Assembly (NCBI RefSeq): GCF_000585215.1
Contig: NZ_AONC01000004.1
Span: forward strand, 1 to 64,000
Reading direction: 5' to 3'
From: Imhoffiella purpurea
GTDB lineage: Bacteria > Pseudomonadota > Gammaproteobacteria > Chromatiales > Chromatiaceae
Length of the DNA stretch: 64,000 nt
This document shows positions 27,865-37,810 of the stretch, piece after piece. The notes below the pieces were generated by a model that was given only the letters and a program-made list of their open reading frames with translations, did not search any database and was not told the origin of the DNA. The stretch's first letter is position 1; the number at the start of each line of letters is the position of its first letter. The position numbers and the translations under genes are program-made.

Positions 27865-28701
27865 ATGCCCTTCATCGGAATCCAATCTGGACGCGAGCAT
27901 TTGTTCCGGCCGCAGCCTCGCCGAACCGTCGCCGTCAACGACACGGGGGCTTGGCGGCTGAATCCGGATCATCGCCAGGTCTACGATAAGCTGGATCTCG
28001 CACTGGCCGCCGGTCTGCGGGCGGCGCCCTGCGGCGTGGATCCGCGCGACTGCGGCATCGCGGCGGGCGAGTCCCTGTTCGTCAAGCCCATCGTCAATCT
28101 GGCCGGGATGGGGCTGAACGCCCGATCCGTCGCCGCCGACCGGGTGCCGATGGAGCCGGGCAGCTTCTGGTGCGAGCGTCTGACCGGTGAACATACCAGC
28201 AGCGATTGTCTGGTGCGCGACGGCCGAGCCCTCTGGTTCGCCCACACCCGGGCCTCGGCCGCCAAGGATCGCGAGCGCCCGCTCTACTGGGAGGTCGGGG
28301 TCGAACTCGCCGACTTGGAGCCGGTGGTCGCCGGGTGGGTGGAGCGGCTGCTGCCCGGCTATACCGGGCTATGCAATCTGGAGATGATCGGCGGGCAGCC
28401 GATCGAGATGCATCTGCGCGGCTCCAACGGGTTTCTGGACCTCTACGGAACCCGGTTCCTGCCGGCCTGGGTCGCGCTCGTCGACGGCGAGTCCGCCGAG
28501 CCGCCTCCTTCGGTTCCAGGCGGCCTGGTGATCTCTCTGTTCGGCGAGGATCCGCCACCCGCCGATCGAGTCGAGCGGATTCGCGAGGCAGGCGGGCAGT
28601 TGCAGTGGGATGCCCATACCCCGGATCGGTCGGCGATCGTGCGTTGTCACGACCGGGGTTCGGGATTGCGGTTGGTCCGAGACCTGGGGCTGGACGGCTG
28701 A
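27865..28701 (+). CDS. Hypothetical protein, ATP-grasp-like, partner of the molybdoenzyme
   Basis: 278 residues. Not firmly assigned. The segment LCNLEMIGGQPIEMHLRGSNG looks like the last part of ATP-grasp ligases, where conserved Glu and Asn residues bind metal-ATP, while FVKPIVNLAGMGL could be the lysine region. A C-terminal small domain follows. Lack of the rest of an ATP-grasp fold keeps this tentative. It begins 14 bp behind the Mo/W enzyme gene on the same strand, so it is likely needed in the same pathway. Start ATG 27865. Confidence 0.65.
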   Translation: MPFIGIQSGREHLFRPQPRRTVAVNDTGAWRLNPDHRQVYDKLDLALAAGLRAAPCGVDPRDCGIAAGESLFVKPIVNLAGMGLNARSVAADRVPMEPGSFWCERLTGEHTSSDCLVRDGRALWFAHTRASAAKDRERPLYWEVGVELADLEPVVAGWVERLLPGYTGLCNLEMIGGQPIEMHLRGSNGFLDLYGTRFLPAWVALVDGESAEPPPSVPGGLVISLFGEDPPPADRVERIREAGGQLQWDAHTPDRSAIVRCHDRGSGLRLVRDLGLDG

Positions 28702-28704
28702 GGC

Positions 28705-29007
28705 TCAGAGCTTCGGCAGGACGATGGGGTCGCGCTTCTTCGGGTTGTGCCGATAGAAGGCCGCCACATTGCCGATGCGGTTGATGAGATCGGCCTGCGT
28801 TCGCTCGCGGATGATGCCGATCGCCGCGTCGCGCTCCGTGCGGTCGCCGGCGTTGATCTTGATCTTGAGCAGTTCGTGGTGGGCGAGCGCGATCTCGATC
28901 TCGGCCAGGACCGGTTCGCTGATGCCGTGCTGGCCGACGGTGACCACCGGCTTGAGATGATGGACCTGCTTCTTGAGCCAGCGTTTCTGTTTTTCGGTGA
29001 TCTTCAT
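28705..29007 (-). CDS. yhbY: CRM-domain RNA-binding protein YhbY
   Basis: 100 residues, essentially one CRM (YhbY) domain with GxxG loop VGQHG and IKINAGDR. It binds pre-50S ribosomal particles in E. coli. Length and start agree with the family. It is convergent with the preceding gene, the two stops being 3 bp apart. Confidence 0.94.
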   Translation of the reverse strand: MKITEKQKRWLKKQVHHLKPVVTVGQHGISEPVLAEIEIALAHHELLKIKINAGDRTERDAAIGIIRERTQADLINRIGNVAAFYRHNPKKRDPIVLPKL

Positions 29008-29375
29008 GTGGTTCGGGGAATTCGTTTATGGGGCGGGTCTGACGTACGGTATGCGGGCCGCGAGGGAGAGCGATTCTATCGCACATGGCGGACGGTCAGC
29101 CCGAAAACATGAAACGGACGATAGGCTGGACGAAATAGATAGGCCCCGACATGCGGCCTCGTACCTCGGCCCGCCAGCCTACAAACCGGCTGTTTCACAA
29201 TCGGTCTTCGTCCTGTTCCCGCGCTCATGGGCGAATAGTGGCTGCTCCGAGCTCGGTGTCCATCGAGCGAGAGCGAGACGGCGCATGGCGCGCGAGGGGC
29301 GGCGGTTTACCCCTCGGGCAGGCACGTCTAGAATGCCGCTTTTTACGCATCCAAGCTCCGCGCGTGGGAGTGCAC
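29008..29375. other. Divergent intergenic region yhbY/aroA
   Basis: 368 bp between two diverging genes. It should hold both promoters, but no confident -35/-10 pair was seen. The aroA frame stays open upstream to 29151 without family similarity, so this part is treated as non-coding. Confidence 0.5.
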
Positions 29376-30716
29376 TTGGCTCAAGTATCCGACCTTCGAT
29401 TTCTGGTGACCCCCGGCGGCTCGTTGCAGGGGCGTCTGCGCGTGCCCGGCGACAAGTCCGTGTCGCATCGCTCAATCATGCTTTCGGCGATCGCCGAGGG
29501 CGAGACGCACATCACCGGCTTCCTCGAAGGGGCCGATGCCTTGGCGACCCTGGCGGCCTTTCGGCGCATGGGGGTCGAGATCGAAGGGCCGCGCGATGGC
29601 GAGGTCCGGGTGCGCGGGGTCGGGCTGCGCGGGCTCAGAGCACCGGACGGTCCGTTGGATCTGGGCAACTCGGGCACGTCCATGCGCCTGCTCTCGGGCC
29701 TGCTGGCGGGGCAGTCCTTCCCGACCACGCTGATCGGCGATGCCTCGCTGACCAAGCGCCCGATGCGTCGGGTCACCGAGCCGCTCGCGACCATGGGGGC
29801 CCGTATCAACTCCAGCGAGACCGGGACCGCGCCCCTCCATATCGAGCCTGTTTCCGGTTTGAGCGGAATCCGCTACGAGATGCCCGTCGCCAGCGCCCAG
29901 GTCAAGTCCTCCCTGCTGCTCGCCGGACTCTATGCCGAGGGCGAGACCTGCGTGACCGAGCCGGCACCGACCCGCGACCATACCGAGCGTATGCTGACCG
30001 CGTTCGGCTATCCCGTTCAGGTCGAGGGATCGCGAATCCGTCTCTGCGGTGGCGGTCGACTGAAGGGTTGCCGCTTACGGGTTCCGTCCGATATCTCCTC
30101 GGCGGCCTTCTTCATGGTAGGGGCCAGCATTGCGCCCGGGTCCGATCTGCTGCTCGAGGGCGTTGGCATCAATCCCACGCGCGTCGGCGTCGTCAACATC
30201 CTGCGCCTGATGGGCGCCGACATCGCTCTGCTCGACGAGCGCCTCGAAGGAGGCGAACCGGTGGCCGACATCCGGGTGCGCTCGGCGCCGCTCAAGGGGA
30301 TCCGTATCCCCGAGGATCAGGTTCCCCTGGCGATCGACGAATTCCCGGCGATCTTCATCGCCGCCGCCTGCGCCGAGGGCGAGACCCTGCTCACCGGTGC
30401 CGAGGAACTGCGCGTCAAGGAGAGCGACCGCATCCAGGTGATGGCCGACGGTTTGATGAAGCTGGGGATCGAGGCCGAGCCGCGCCCGGACGGTCTGCGC
30501 ATCCTCGGTGGCACCCTGGGTTCCGCGCTGGCCTCCGAGGGCGGGGGCATCGACGCGCACGGCGACCATCGCATCGCCATGTCCTTCGCGATCGCCGCGC
30601 TGCGCGCGGGCGGGCCGATCGAGATCCGCGACTGTCTGAACGTCGAGACCTCCTTTCCCGGCTTCGCCGCGCTCGCCGAAACCGCCGGGCTCGGCATTCG
30701 GGAGGTGCGGACATGA
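29376..30716 (+). CDS. aroA: 3-phosphoshikimate 1-carboxyvinyltransferase (EPSP synthase)
   Basis: 446 residues; transfers the enolpyruvyl group of PEP to shikimate-3-phosphate in aromatic amino acid synthesis. Motifs: [61 protein letters not shown]. The pattern [10 protein letters not shown] and GNSGTSMRL is nearer to class II than to E. coli-type class I enzymes. No ATG fits; the TTG at 29376 has a GGGAG site five bases before it and precedes the conserved [12 protein letters not shown] codons at 29364 and 29370 are alternatives. It overlaps cmk by 4 bp. Confidence 0.94.
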   Translation: MAQVSDLRFLVTPGGSLQGRLRVPGDKSVSHRSIMLSAIAEGETHITGFLEGADALATLAAFRRMGVEIEGPRDGEVRVRGVGLRGLRAPDGPLDLGNSGTSMRLLSGLLAGQSFPTTLIGDASLTKRPMRRVTEPLATMGARINSSETGTAPLHIEPVSGLSGIRYEMPVASAQVKSSLLLAGLYAEGETCVTEPAPTRDHTERMLTAFGYPVQVEGSRIRLCGGGRLKGCRLRVPSDISSAAFFMVGASIAPGSDLLLEGVGINPTRVGVVNILRLMGADIALLDERLEGGEPVADIRVRSAPLKGIRIPEDQVPLAIDEFPAIFIAAACAEGETLLTGAEELRVKESDRIQVMADGLMKLGIEAEPRPDGLRILGGTLGSALASEGGGIDAHGDHRIAMSFAIAALRAGGPIEIRDCLNVETSFPGFAALAETAGLGIREVRT

Positions 30717-31381
30717 TCCCCGTCATCACCATCGACGGTCCGTCAGGCACCGGCAAGGGCACCATCATGAGCCTGGTCGCCGAGCGTCTGGGTTGGCACA
30801 GCCTGGACAGCGGCGCGCTCTATCGGGTGCTGGGCGTCGCGGCACGGCGTCGAGGCGTCGCGCTGGAGGATGCCGAGGCGCTGGTTCCCATCGCCGAGAC
30901 GCTTTCCGTGCGTTTCTCCGCCGGTCGGGTCTATCTGGATGAGAGCGACGTTTCGACCGAGATTCGTACCGAGGAGGCCGGTATGTGTGCCTCCAAGGTG
31001 GCCGCCCATCCTCGGGTTCGCGCCGCGCTGCTCGACTGGCAGCGCCGCATGGTCCGCGAGCCCGGCCTGGTCGCCGACGGACGCGACATGGGGACCGTCG
31101 TCTTCCCCGGCGCGCCGCTCAAGATCTTCCTCGACGCCAGCCCCGAGGTGCGTGCCGAGCGTCGATATAAACAGTTGAAAGAAAAGGGGTTGGATGCTAA
31201 CCTCGCGCAACTTGTCGTAGATATCCGCGAGCGTGATGAGCGTGACCGCAACCGTCCGGTGGCCCCACTGCGTCCGGCCGAGGATGCGGTTTTCGTCGAT
31301 TCCACCTCCATGTCTGTCGCTGAAGTGCTCGATCGGGTTCTGGAAGAGGTGAGGCGCGTCTTCCCGGAACCGGTCCTATAG
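30713..31381 (+). CDS. cmk: Cytidylate kinase
   Basis: 222 residues; phosphorylates CMP and dCMP. P-loop [11 protein letters not shown] at residues 7-17, LDSGALYRV (NMP-binding) and [13 protein letters not shown]. Lies between aroA and rpsA as in many gammaproteobacteria, with a 4-bp overlap with aroA. Confidence 0.97.
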   Translation: MIPVITIDGPSGTGKGTIMSLVAERLGWHSLDSGALYRVLGVAARRRGVALEDAEALVPIAETLSVRFSAGRVYLDESDVSTEIRTEEAGMCASKVAAHPRVRAALLDWQRRMVREPGLVADGRDMGTVVFPGAPLKIFLDASPEVRAERRYKQLKEKGLDANLAQLVVDIRERDERDRNRPVAPLRPAEDAVFVDSTSMSVAEVLDRVLEEVRRVFPEPVL

Positions 31382-31430
31382 ATGGATTGGACGCTTCCAG
31401 CCGCGCAGGTCGCGGCCTCGGGCGTCTTCG

Positions 31431-31466
31431 AAAGGTGGGTCGGTGCAGAACGCGCCGACCTTTTCG
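31431..31466 (+). terminator. Hairpin with T-tract in cmk-rpsA leader
   Basis: GGTCGG (about 31438-31443) pairs with CCGACC (31455-31460), followed by TTTTCGTTT. Could be a partial terminator or part of a regulatory leader ahead of rpsA; ribosomal protein S1 represses its own translation in E. coli. Confidence 0.4.
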
Positions 31467-31532
31467 TTTAATTGAAACCCCTCGCTCCGGATGGGGCGGG
31501 ATAGCGCGCCGTTCTCAGGATAACTGGATCTC

Positions 31533-33215
31533 ATGACCGAAAGCTTTGCCGAACTTTTTGAACAGAGTCTGAACACCACCCAGCTGCAGCCGGGCACCAT
31601 CGTTATCGGAACCGTGATCGAGATCACCTCCGACAACGTCGTCATCAATGCCGGACTCAAGTCCGAAGGCATCATTCCACGCAGCCAGTTCCTGTCTCCC
31701 GAAGGTGAGCTGGAGGTCGCTGTCGGCGACGACGTCGAGGTCGCCCTGGATGCCGTCGAGGACGGTTTCGGCGTCACCCGTCTGTCCCGCGAGAAGGCCA
31801 AGCGTTTCGCCGCGTGGGACTTCCTGGAGAAGGCGTTCGAGAACGCCGATACCGTCAAGGGCATGATCAACGGCAAGGTCAAGGGCGGCTTCACCGTCGA
31901 CCTGGGGACCGTGCGTGCCTTCCTGCCGGGCTCCCTGGTCGACGTGCGTCCGGTGCGCGATACCACCTACCTCGAAGGCAAGGAGCAGGAATTCAAGGTC
32001 ATCAAGCTCGACCGCAAGCGCAACAACGTGGTCGTCTCCCGCCGCGCCGTGGTGGAAGAGGAATACAGCGCCGAGCGCGAGCAGCTCCTCAAGAACCTCG
32101 AGGAGGGCATGGAAGTCAAGGGTGTGGTCAAGAACCTCACCGACTACGGCGCCTTCCTGGATCTGGGCGGTATCGACGGCCTGCTGCACATCACCGACAT
32201 GGCCTGGCGCCGCGTCAAGCATCCTTCCGAGGTCGTCGAGATCGGCGACGAGATCAGCGTCAAGGTGCTCAAGTTCGACCGCGAGCGTCAGCGCGTCTCC
32301 CTCGGCCTCAAGCAGATGGGAGAGGATCCGTGGGTCAACATCTCGCGCCGCTACCCGGAGAGCACCCGCGTCTTCGGTAAGGTCACCAACATCGCCGACT
32401 ATGGCTGCTTCGTCGAGATCGAAGAGGGTGTCGAGGGTCTGGTGCACGTCTCCGAGATGGACTGGACCAACAAGAACATCCATCCGAGCAAGGTCGTGGC
32501 CTTGGGCGACGAGGTCGAGGTCATGGTGCTGGATATCGACGAGGAGCGTCGCCGCATCTCGCTCGGCATCAAGCAGTGCGCCATGAATCCTTGGGACGAG
32601 TTCGCCGCCACCCACAAGAAGGGCGACCACGTCTCCGGCAAGATCAAGTCGATTACCGATTTCGGTATCTTCATCGGTCTGGACGGCGGCATCGACGGCC
32701 TGGTCCACCTCTCCGACATTTCCTGGGACGAGGCCGGCGAGCAGGCACTGCGCCGCTACAAGAAGGGCGACGAGCTCGAGACCGTCGTCCTGTCGGTCGA
32801 TCCCGAGCGCGAGCGTATCTCGCTCGGTGTCAAGCAGCTCGACAAGGATCCCTTCTCCAGCTTCGTGGCCCTGCACGAGAAGGGCAGCGTGGTGACCGGC
32901 GTGATCGCGGACGTGGATGCCAAGGGTGCGACCATCACCCTGGCCGACGGCGTCGAAGGCTATCTGCGGGCCTCCGAGATCTCGCGCGACCGTGTCGAGG
33001 ATGCGCGCTCGGTGCTGCGCGTCGGCGAGGAGATCGAGGCCAAGTTCCTCGGTGTCGACCGCAAGAACCGCACCCTGTCCCTGTCCATGAAGGCCAAGGA
33101 CATGGAAGACGAGCAGACCGCGATGAAGGGCTATGCACGCGAGGCCGCCAGCGGCACCGCGACCCTGGGCGACATTCTGAAGGAGCAGATGGAGGAGGCG
33201 CAGCGGGGCAACTGA
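31533..33215 (+). CDS. rpsA: 30S ribosomal protein S1
   Basis: 560 residues with six S1 (OB-fold) RNA-binding repeats, each visible by a GxVxxxxxxG start and the [10 protein letters not shown] or RISLGIKQ end. It brings mRNA to the 30S subunit. Length matches E. coli S1 (557). ATG at 31533. Followed by ihfB in the usual gammaproteobacterial order. Confidence 0.98.
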   Translation: MTESFAELFEQSLNTTQLQPGTIVIGTVIEITSDNVVINAGLKSEGIIPRSQFLSPEGELEVAVGDDVEVALDAVEDGFGVTRLSREKAKRFAAWDFLEKAFENADTVKGMINGKVKGGFTVDLGTVRAFLPGSLVDVRPVRDTTYLEGKEQEFKVIKLDRKRNNVVVSRRAVVEEEYSAEREQLLKNLEEGMEVKGVVKNLTDYGAFLDLGGIDGLLHITDMAWRRVKHPSEVVEIGDEISVKVLKFDRERQRVSLGLKQMGEDPWVNISRRYPESTRVFGKVTNIADYGCFVEIEEGVEGLVHVSEMDWTNKNIHPSKVVALGDEVEVMVLDIDEERRRISLGIKQCAMNPWDEFAATHKKGDHVSGKIKSITDFGIFIGLDGGIDGLVHLSDISWDEAGEQALRRYKKGDELETVVLSVDPERERISLGVKQLDKDPFSSFVALHEKGSVVTGVIADVDAKGATITLADGVEGYLRASEISRDRVEDARSVLRVGEEIEAKFLGVDRKNRTLSLSMKAKDMEDEQTAMKGYAREAASGTATLGDILKEQMEEAQRGN

Positions 33216-33237
33216 TCGCCGCTGTTCCTACTTGAGT

Positions 33238-33260
33238 GCGGGGCCCGTCATGGGCCCCGC
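33238..33260 (+). terminator. Hairpin between rpsA and ihfB
   Basis: Perfect 9-bp stem GCGGGGCCC / GGGCCCCGC with loop GTCAT. No T-run follows, so it may attenuate or protect the rpsA mRNA end more than terminate it fully. Confidence 0.55.
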
Positions 33261-33284
33261 TGGCTTATCCCAGGAGTCGAAACC

Positions 33285-33662
33285 ATGACGAAATCGGAGC
33301 TGATCGATATTCTGGCCGCCGAGCAGGACCATTTGCCCTATAAGGATGTGGAGGAAGCGGTTAGAAAGATCCTCGAGCGCATGAGTACGGCGCTCGCGTC
33401 CGGAGAGCGAATCGAGATTCGCGGATTCGGAAGCTTTTCGCTGCACTATCGCCCGCCGCGCATCGGGCGCAACCCCAAGACCGGCGACTCGGTGTCGCTG
33501 GCCGGCAAGCATGTTCCGCACTTCAAGCCGGGCAAGGAGCTGAGGGATCGCGTCAACCAGGCATTTCAGACGACGCTCGATTCCCAGCCGCCCACCTCGG
33601 AAGATCAGGACGCCTTGATCGAGGACGAGCCCGATCGGTTGCAGGTCGCGGCATCCCGCTGA
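33285..33662 (+). CDS. ihfB: Integration host factor beta subunit
   Basis: 125 residues. DNA-binding IHF/HU fold with LTKSEL-like N-terminus ([11 protein letters not shown]), [21 protein letters not shown] (described here as the beta arm with the RNPKTG tip) and [12 protein letters not shown]. Usual IHF-beta is about 94-100 residues; this one has an extra acidic tail of about 28 residues ([19 protein letters not shown]). ATG at 33285 with AGGAG site. Confidence 0.95.
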   Translation: MTKSELIDILAAEQDHLPYKDVEEAVRKILERMSTALASGERIEIRGFGSFSLHYRPPRIGRNPKTGDSVSLAGKHVPHFKPGKELRDRVNQAFQTTLDSQPPTSEDQDALIEDEPDRLQVAASR

Positions 33663-33682
33663 TCCGGCGTCTTGATTTCAGT

Positions 33683-33836
33683 TGTCAGCCTCTAGCGACC
33701 AGCTTCCAGCCGCCATTCCCTTTTCCGAGCCTTCCGCGTTCCGAGGTCCCGATCCAATGGATCAGGTCCGCCGGGGCGTCGTGCTCGATGCCAATGAATC
33801 TGGAGGCTGCTGGAGGCTGGGGGCTGGAGGCTCTCC
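33683..33836. repeat. Inverted and tandem GCTGGAGGCT-type repeats
   Basis: The convergent region between ihfB and phoR has CAGCCTCTAGCGACCAGCTT CCAGCC-like sequence on the left and three imperfect GCTGGAGGCT units near 33804-33832 on the right. The two blocks are roughly inverted copies, so a long imperfect hairpin could form. Resembles dispersed intergenic repeats of high-GC proteobacteria. Confidence 0.5.
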
Positions 33837-33837
33837 T

Positions 33838-35163
33838 TCAGCACCCGTTGACCGATAGCTTTTCCTCGTCTCTCCAGACGATGCGCCTGGCCGGAAAGCG
33901 GCAGGAGAAGATGGCGCCGCGTTCGGGTTCGCTGGAGATCGTCAGCCGTGCCTCGTGACGATTCAGGACGTGCTTGACGATCGCCAGTCCCAGGCCGGTC
34001 CCGCCCGACTCGCGCGAGCGGGCGCGGTCGACGCGATAGAAGCGCTCGGTGAGTCGCGGCAGGTGCTCGGGGGCGATGCCCGGACCGTCGTCCTCGACCG
34101 AGAACCAGGCCCCGTCCTCGTCGCAGCACCAGCGGATGCCGATTCGCGTCCCGTGCGGGGTGTGCTTGATCGCGTTGAAGATGAGATTGGAGAATGCGCT
34201 GCGCAGCTCGGGCTGATTGCCGAGCAGCAGCAGATCGTCGTCGACGTGGATCTCCATAGGGTGCCGGCCGCCGCTGAGCGCCTGCGCCTCCTGCATGATG
34301 AGATGCAGCTCGTCCGGCACGTCGGCCGTCTGTTGTTCCTCGGGGCTCTCGTCCATCTCGAGCCGGGACAGGGTCAGCAGATCGTCGATGATGGAGCGCA
34401 TCCGCTCGGTCTGGTTGTGCATCAGGGTCAGCGGACGCCGGTGGTTGATGGGAGTGATGGGTGCGTCGAGCAGATTCTCCAGGAATCCGGCGATGACGGT
34501 CAGCGGCGTGCGCAGCTCGTGCGAGGCGTTGGCCACGAAATCGCGCCGGATCATGTTCAGGTGATAGATCTTGGTGATGTCGCGTCCCACCACCAGACGT
34601 TGCTTCTTGCGCTCGCCGAATGGGGTGATGCGCAGCGACAGCATGATGGCCCGGTTGTGCTCCGGGGCGATGTCCAGCGGGCGCATGTATTCGCTGGTCT
34701 CGATGAAGTCGTCGAGACCCGGATTGCTGAGCAGATCGGTGAAGAGCCGCCCGTCGTCATCCGGCCAATGGATGTTCATGAGCTTGGCCGCGGCCGGGTT
34801 GGCCCAGTCGATCCTCAGCTGCTTGTCGAGGATCACCAGCGCGTCCGGGACCGCGTTGGCCGCCTCGCGGAAGCGCCGGGTGAAGCGTATCTGACGCTTG
34901 CGGCTCTTGCGTCCGCGCTGCTGGTAGCGGGCGATGCTGCGATAGACGTCGCCCCAGAGTCCGCGCGGAAAGGGCGGGACCAGGCGGTGCTGGCGGCGGA
35001 TCAGGAGCGCCAGGCGAATCAGATGATAGAGCGAGCGCGTCGTATAGGGCAGCAGGGCGAGCGGCCAGATCAAGGCCGGATCCGCCCCCATCGACGCCAG
35101 CGCGATGACGGCGGCGGTCGGCAGCAGCACGAGATTCAGCTCGAAGATCAGGGGGCGGCGCAT
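33838..35163 (-). CDS. phoR: Phosphate regulon sensor histidine kinase PhoR
   Basis: 441 residues. Two N-terminal membrane helices (about 7-25, 30-48) with almost no periplasmic loop, a cationic linker (GRKSRKRQIRFTRRF), a PAS domain (about 95-200), HisKA (ASHELRTPLTV) and HATPase (NLIFNAIKHTP, DDGPGIAPEH, GTGLGLAI). This is the PhoR layout. ATG at 35163. Lies behind phoB with a gap of 67 bp, as a two-gene unit. Confidence 0.94.
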   Translation of the reverse strand: MRRPLIFELNLVLLPTAAVIALASMGADPALIWPLALLPYTTRSLYHLIRLALLIRRQHRLVPPFPRGLWGDVYRSIARYQQRGRKSRKRQIRFTRRFREAANAVPDALVILDKQLRIDWANPAAAKLMNIHWPDDDGRLFTDLLSNPGLDDFIETSEYMRPLDIAPEHNRAIMLSLRITPFGERKKQRLVVGRDITKIYHLNMIRRDFVANASHELRTPLTVIAGFLENLLDAPITPINHRRPLTLMHNQTERMRSIIDDLLTLSRLEMDESPEEQQTADVPDELHLIMQEAQALSGGRHPMEIHVDDDLLLLGNQPELRSAFSNLIFNAIKHTPHGTRIGIRWCCDEDGAWFSVEDDGPGIAPEHLPRLTERFYRVDRARSRESGGTGLGLAIVKHVLNRHEARLTISSEPERGAIFSCRFPARRIVWRDEEKLSVNGC

Positions 35164-35230
35164 GGACTCCCCCTCGATGTCGCTCTGATCGCTCAACCCC
35201 TTGTCGCTCCCCCTTGAAGCTCGATCGAGC

Positions 35231-35917
35231 TCAGAGCTTGTCCGAGAAACGATAGCCGACGCCACGGACCGTCTGCAGCAGACGGTCGTGCCCGGTCGAT
35301 TCCAGCGCCTTGCGCAGACGGCGGACGTGTACGTCCACGGTGCGCTCCTCGACATAGACCTGATCGCCCCAGACCTGATCCAGCAGCTGCGAGCGGCTGA
35401 AGGCCCGGTCGGCATGGGTCATGAAGAAATGCAGCAGGCGGTACTCGGTCGGCGCCACGTCGATGGCGTGTCCCTCGGCGCTGACCCGGTGGCTGATGTT
35501 GTCGATGCGCAGACCGCCGATGTCGATCTCGTCCGCCGGCTCGTCCGGCTTGGTCCGGCGCAGCACCGCCTTGACCCGGGCCACCATCTCGCGCGGCGAG
35601 AAGGGCTTGGCGATATAGTCGTCGGCGCCCGTGTCCAGTCCCTTGACCCGGTCCTCCTCCTCGCCGCGCGCGCTGATCATGATGATGGGCACGGTGCGGG
35701 TCTTGGGGTTCTGCTTGAGCTGCTGCGCAAGTTCCAGACCGGAGCGGCCGGGCAGCATCCAGTCGAGCAGGATGAGGTCCGGGCTCTCGTTCGAGAGCAG
35801 ACGGCGCGCGTCGTCGGCGTGTCCGGCCTCCATGACGCGGAACTCGGCGCCTTCCAGTGCGAAGCGCATCACTTCGCGGATATCGGGTTCGTCGTCGACG
35901 ACAAGGATGGATGCCAT
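35231..35917 (-). CDS. phoB: Phosphate regulon response regulator PhoB
   Basis: 228 residues. Receiver domain with phospho-acceptor in LILLDWMLPG and AKPFSPREM, and an OmpR/PhoB winged-helix domain with RTVDVHVRRLRKAL as recognition helix. Activates phosphate-starvation genes. The ATG at 35917 (MASILVVDDEP) gives the standard N-terminus; an upstream start at 35986 would add 23 residues unlike the family. Confidence 0.95.
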   Translation of the reverse strand: MASILVVDDEPDIREVMRFALEGAEFRVMEAGHADDARRLLSNESPDLILLDWMLPGRSGLELAQQLKQNPKTRTVPIIMISARGEEEDRVKGLDTGADDYIAKPFSPREMVARVKAVLRRTKPDEPADEIDIGGLRIDNISHRVSAEGHAIDVAPTEYRLLHFFMTHADRAFSRSQLLDQVWGDQVYVEERTVDVHVRRLRKALESTGHDRLLQTVRGVGYRFSDKL

Positions 35918-36096
35918 GGCCACGGGTCCTGGTGCTGGGGACGTTCGGGCAGGAACGTCTCCGGTGAAGGCGGTCTCCTCACGCAATTCGTATGCCGATA
36001 TTGGGCGAGGTGTAATGCGGCCTTATTTTATTGACGACTGATTACGGTCAGATGACCGTGATCTCAGGGTCGCGTCAGGGTTGGCCGAATCCTCGC

Positions 36097-37596
36097 TCAC
36101 GACGTCCGCCGAGCGCCCTCCCGAACCCGTATGAAGTCTTCGGCCACGGGGTCGATCCGGTCGGGGCGGTCGCGCCGGCTGACCAGAACGATGGCGAGTG
36201 TCGACAGGATCATTCCGGGGACCAGCTCGTAGAGATCGAAGAGTCCGCCCTCGAGCTGTTTCCAGACCACCACGGTCAGGCCGCCGGTCAGGATGCCGGC
36301 CAATGCCCCCAACTTGCTCATGCGCGGCCAGTAGAGCGACAGGATCAGGGCCGGGCCGAAGGCGGCCCCGAACCCGGCCCAGGCATAGGAGACCAGTTCC
36401 AGGACCATGGTATCCGGGTCCAGGGCGATGATGAAGGCGCACACCGAAACCAGCGCGACCGCGATGCGTCCGACCATGACCAGCTCCGATTGGCTGGCGG
36501 ACCGGCGCAGAAAGGTGCGGTAGACGTCCTCGGTGAAGGCGGACGAGCAGACGAGCAGCTGCGAATCCGCGGTACTCATGATGGCGGCCAGGATCGCCGC
36601 GAGCAGGATGCCGGCCACCAGGGGATGATAGAGCTGATTGGTCAGGACGATGAAGACGGTTTCGCGCGCGTCCTCGGCGAGGGGCGGATCGATCAGCAGA
36701 ATGCCGGCGAGTCCCGTCAGAACGGCGCCCGTGAGCGTCAGCGCCACCCAGCCGACCGCGATCCGCCGGGCGGTTCCGACCTTCTCGTGCGACGCGATCG
36801 CCTGGAAGCGTGCCAGGATGTGAGGCTGTCCGAAATAGCCGAGTCCCCAAGCCGCGAGGGAGAGGATGCCGATGAGCCCAAGCGGACTGCCGTCGGCGTG
36901 GGTCCAGGGATCGAGCAGCTCGGGATTGGCCGCCGCGATGCGGCCCAGCGCCGGATCCGTCCCGCCGATCAGGTCCAGGGCCATCAGCGGTACCAGGATC
37001 AGCGCCAGGGCCATCAGCAGCCCCTGCAGGACGTCCGACCAGGAGACGGCGAGAAAGCCGCCGAAGGCGGTGTAGATGAGGATGGAAAGGACCGCCAGAG
37101 CGATCGACACGACATAGTCGATCCCGAACACGGACTCGAACAGCTTGCCGCCGGCCACCAGGCCGGAGGCGGTATAGATGAGGAAGAAGAGCAGGATGAA
37201 GAGCGCGGCCAGGCCGCGCAGCAGGCCGGAGCGGTCGTCGAAGCGCTTGCTGAAATATTCGGGTAGCGTCAGGGCGTCATCATAGGCGGCGCTGAAGATC
37301 CGAAGCCGTCGCGCGACCAGCCGCCAGTTGAGCCAGGTGCCCAGCAGCAGTCCTCCGGCCAGCCAGATGGATTCCAGTCCGGCCGCATAGGCGAATCCCG
37401 GGAGTCCCAGCAGCAGCCAGCCGCTCATGTCCGAGGCGCTGGCGCTCAGTGCGGCCACGCCACTGTGCAGCGTGCGCCCGCCGAGGATGAAATCGGACAG
37501 GTTTCGAGTCCGCTGATAGGCGTACCAGCCGATCAGCATCACGATGGCGAAATAGACCCCGAAGGTCAGGGCGATGACGAGTGGATCTTGGGTCAC
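36097..37596 (-). CDS. putP: Sodium/proline symporter
   Basis: 499 residues, 12-13 transmembrane helices of the SSS family. PutP-type features: SDFILGGR near the start, ALSASASDMSGWLLLGLPG in TM2 (sodium site), GLRRLP-like segment AVSWSDVLQGLLM and STADSQLLVCSSA. Imports proline, with sodium. ATG at 37596. Faces away from the Nudix gene. Confidence 0.92.
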   Translation of the reverse strand: MTQDPLVIALTFGVYFAIVMLIGWYAYQRTRNLSDFILGGRTLHSGVAALSASASDMSGWLLLGLPGFAYAAGLESIWLAGGLLLGTWLNWRLVARRLRIFSAAYDDALTLPEYFSKRFDDRSGLLRGLAALFILLFFLIYTASGLVAGGKLFESVFGIDYVVSIALAVLSILIYTAFGGFLAVSWSDVLQGLLMALALILVPLMALDLIGGTDPALGRIAAANPELLDPWTHADGSPLGLIGILSLAAWGLGYFGQPHILARFQAIASHEKVGTARRIAVGWVALTLTGAVLTGLAGILLIDPPLAEDARETVFIVLTNQLYHPLVAGILLAAILAAIMSTADSQLLVCSSAFTEDVYRTFLRRSASQSELVMVGRIAVALVSVCAFIIALDPDTMVLELVSYAWAGFGAAFGPALILSLYWPRMSKLGALAGILTGGLTVVVWKQLEGGLFDLYELVPGMILSTLAIVLVSRRDRPDRIDPVAEDFIRVREGARRTS

Positions 37597-37810
37597 GATG
37601 GGGCTCCAGGCGGGAGAACTTAGGGTCTTGCTTGTCGAATCGAGCGGAGGCGGCTAGTTTAGAGCCTCTGGAAAGCGGCTTCCAACCGAGGTCGCGCCTG
37701 GTTGCGGCGACGAGGATCGTCGTTCTGTCGATCGCTGCTCGGCTCGAGCCCGGCTTCGTCCTGGAGGCCGGCATCGGACCCCGGGCCATACGTACGATGA
37801 GGTGACTGCG

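Noticed and set aside
29151-29375. N-terminal extension of aroA
   Set aside because: The frame is open but Arg/Ser-rich and not like EPSP synthases; a ribosome-binding site fits the TTG at 29376.
33838-35415. Longer phoR open frame starting at 35415
   Set aside because: The upstream part overlaps phoB in another frame and has no PhoR similarity; ATG 35163 gives the expected membrane helix.
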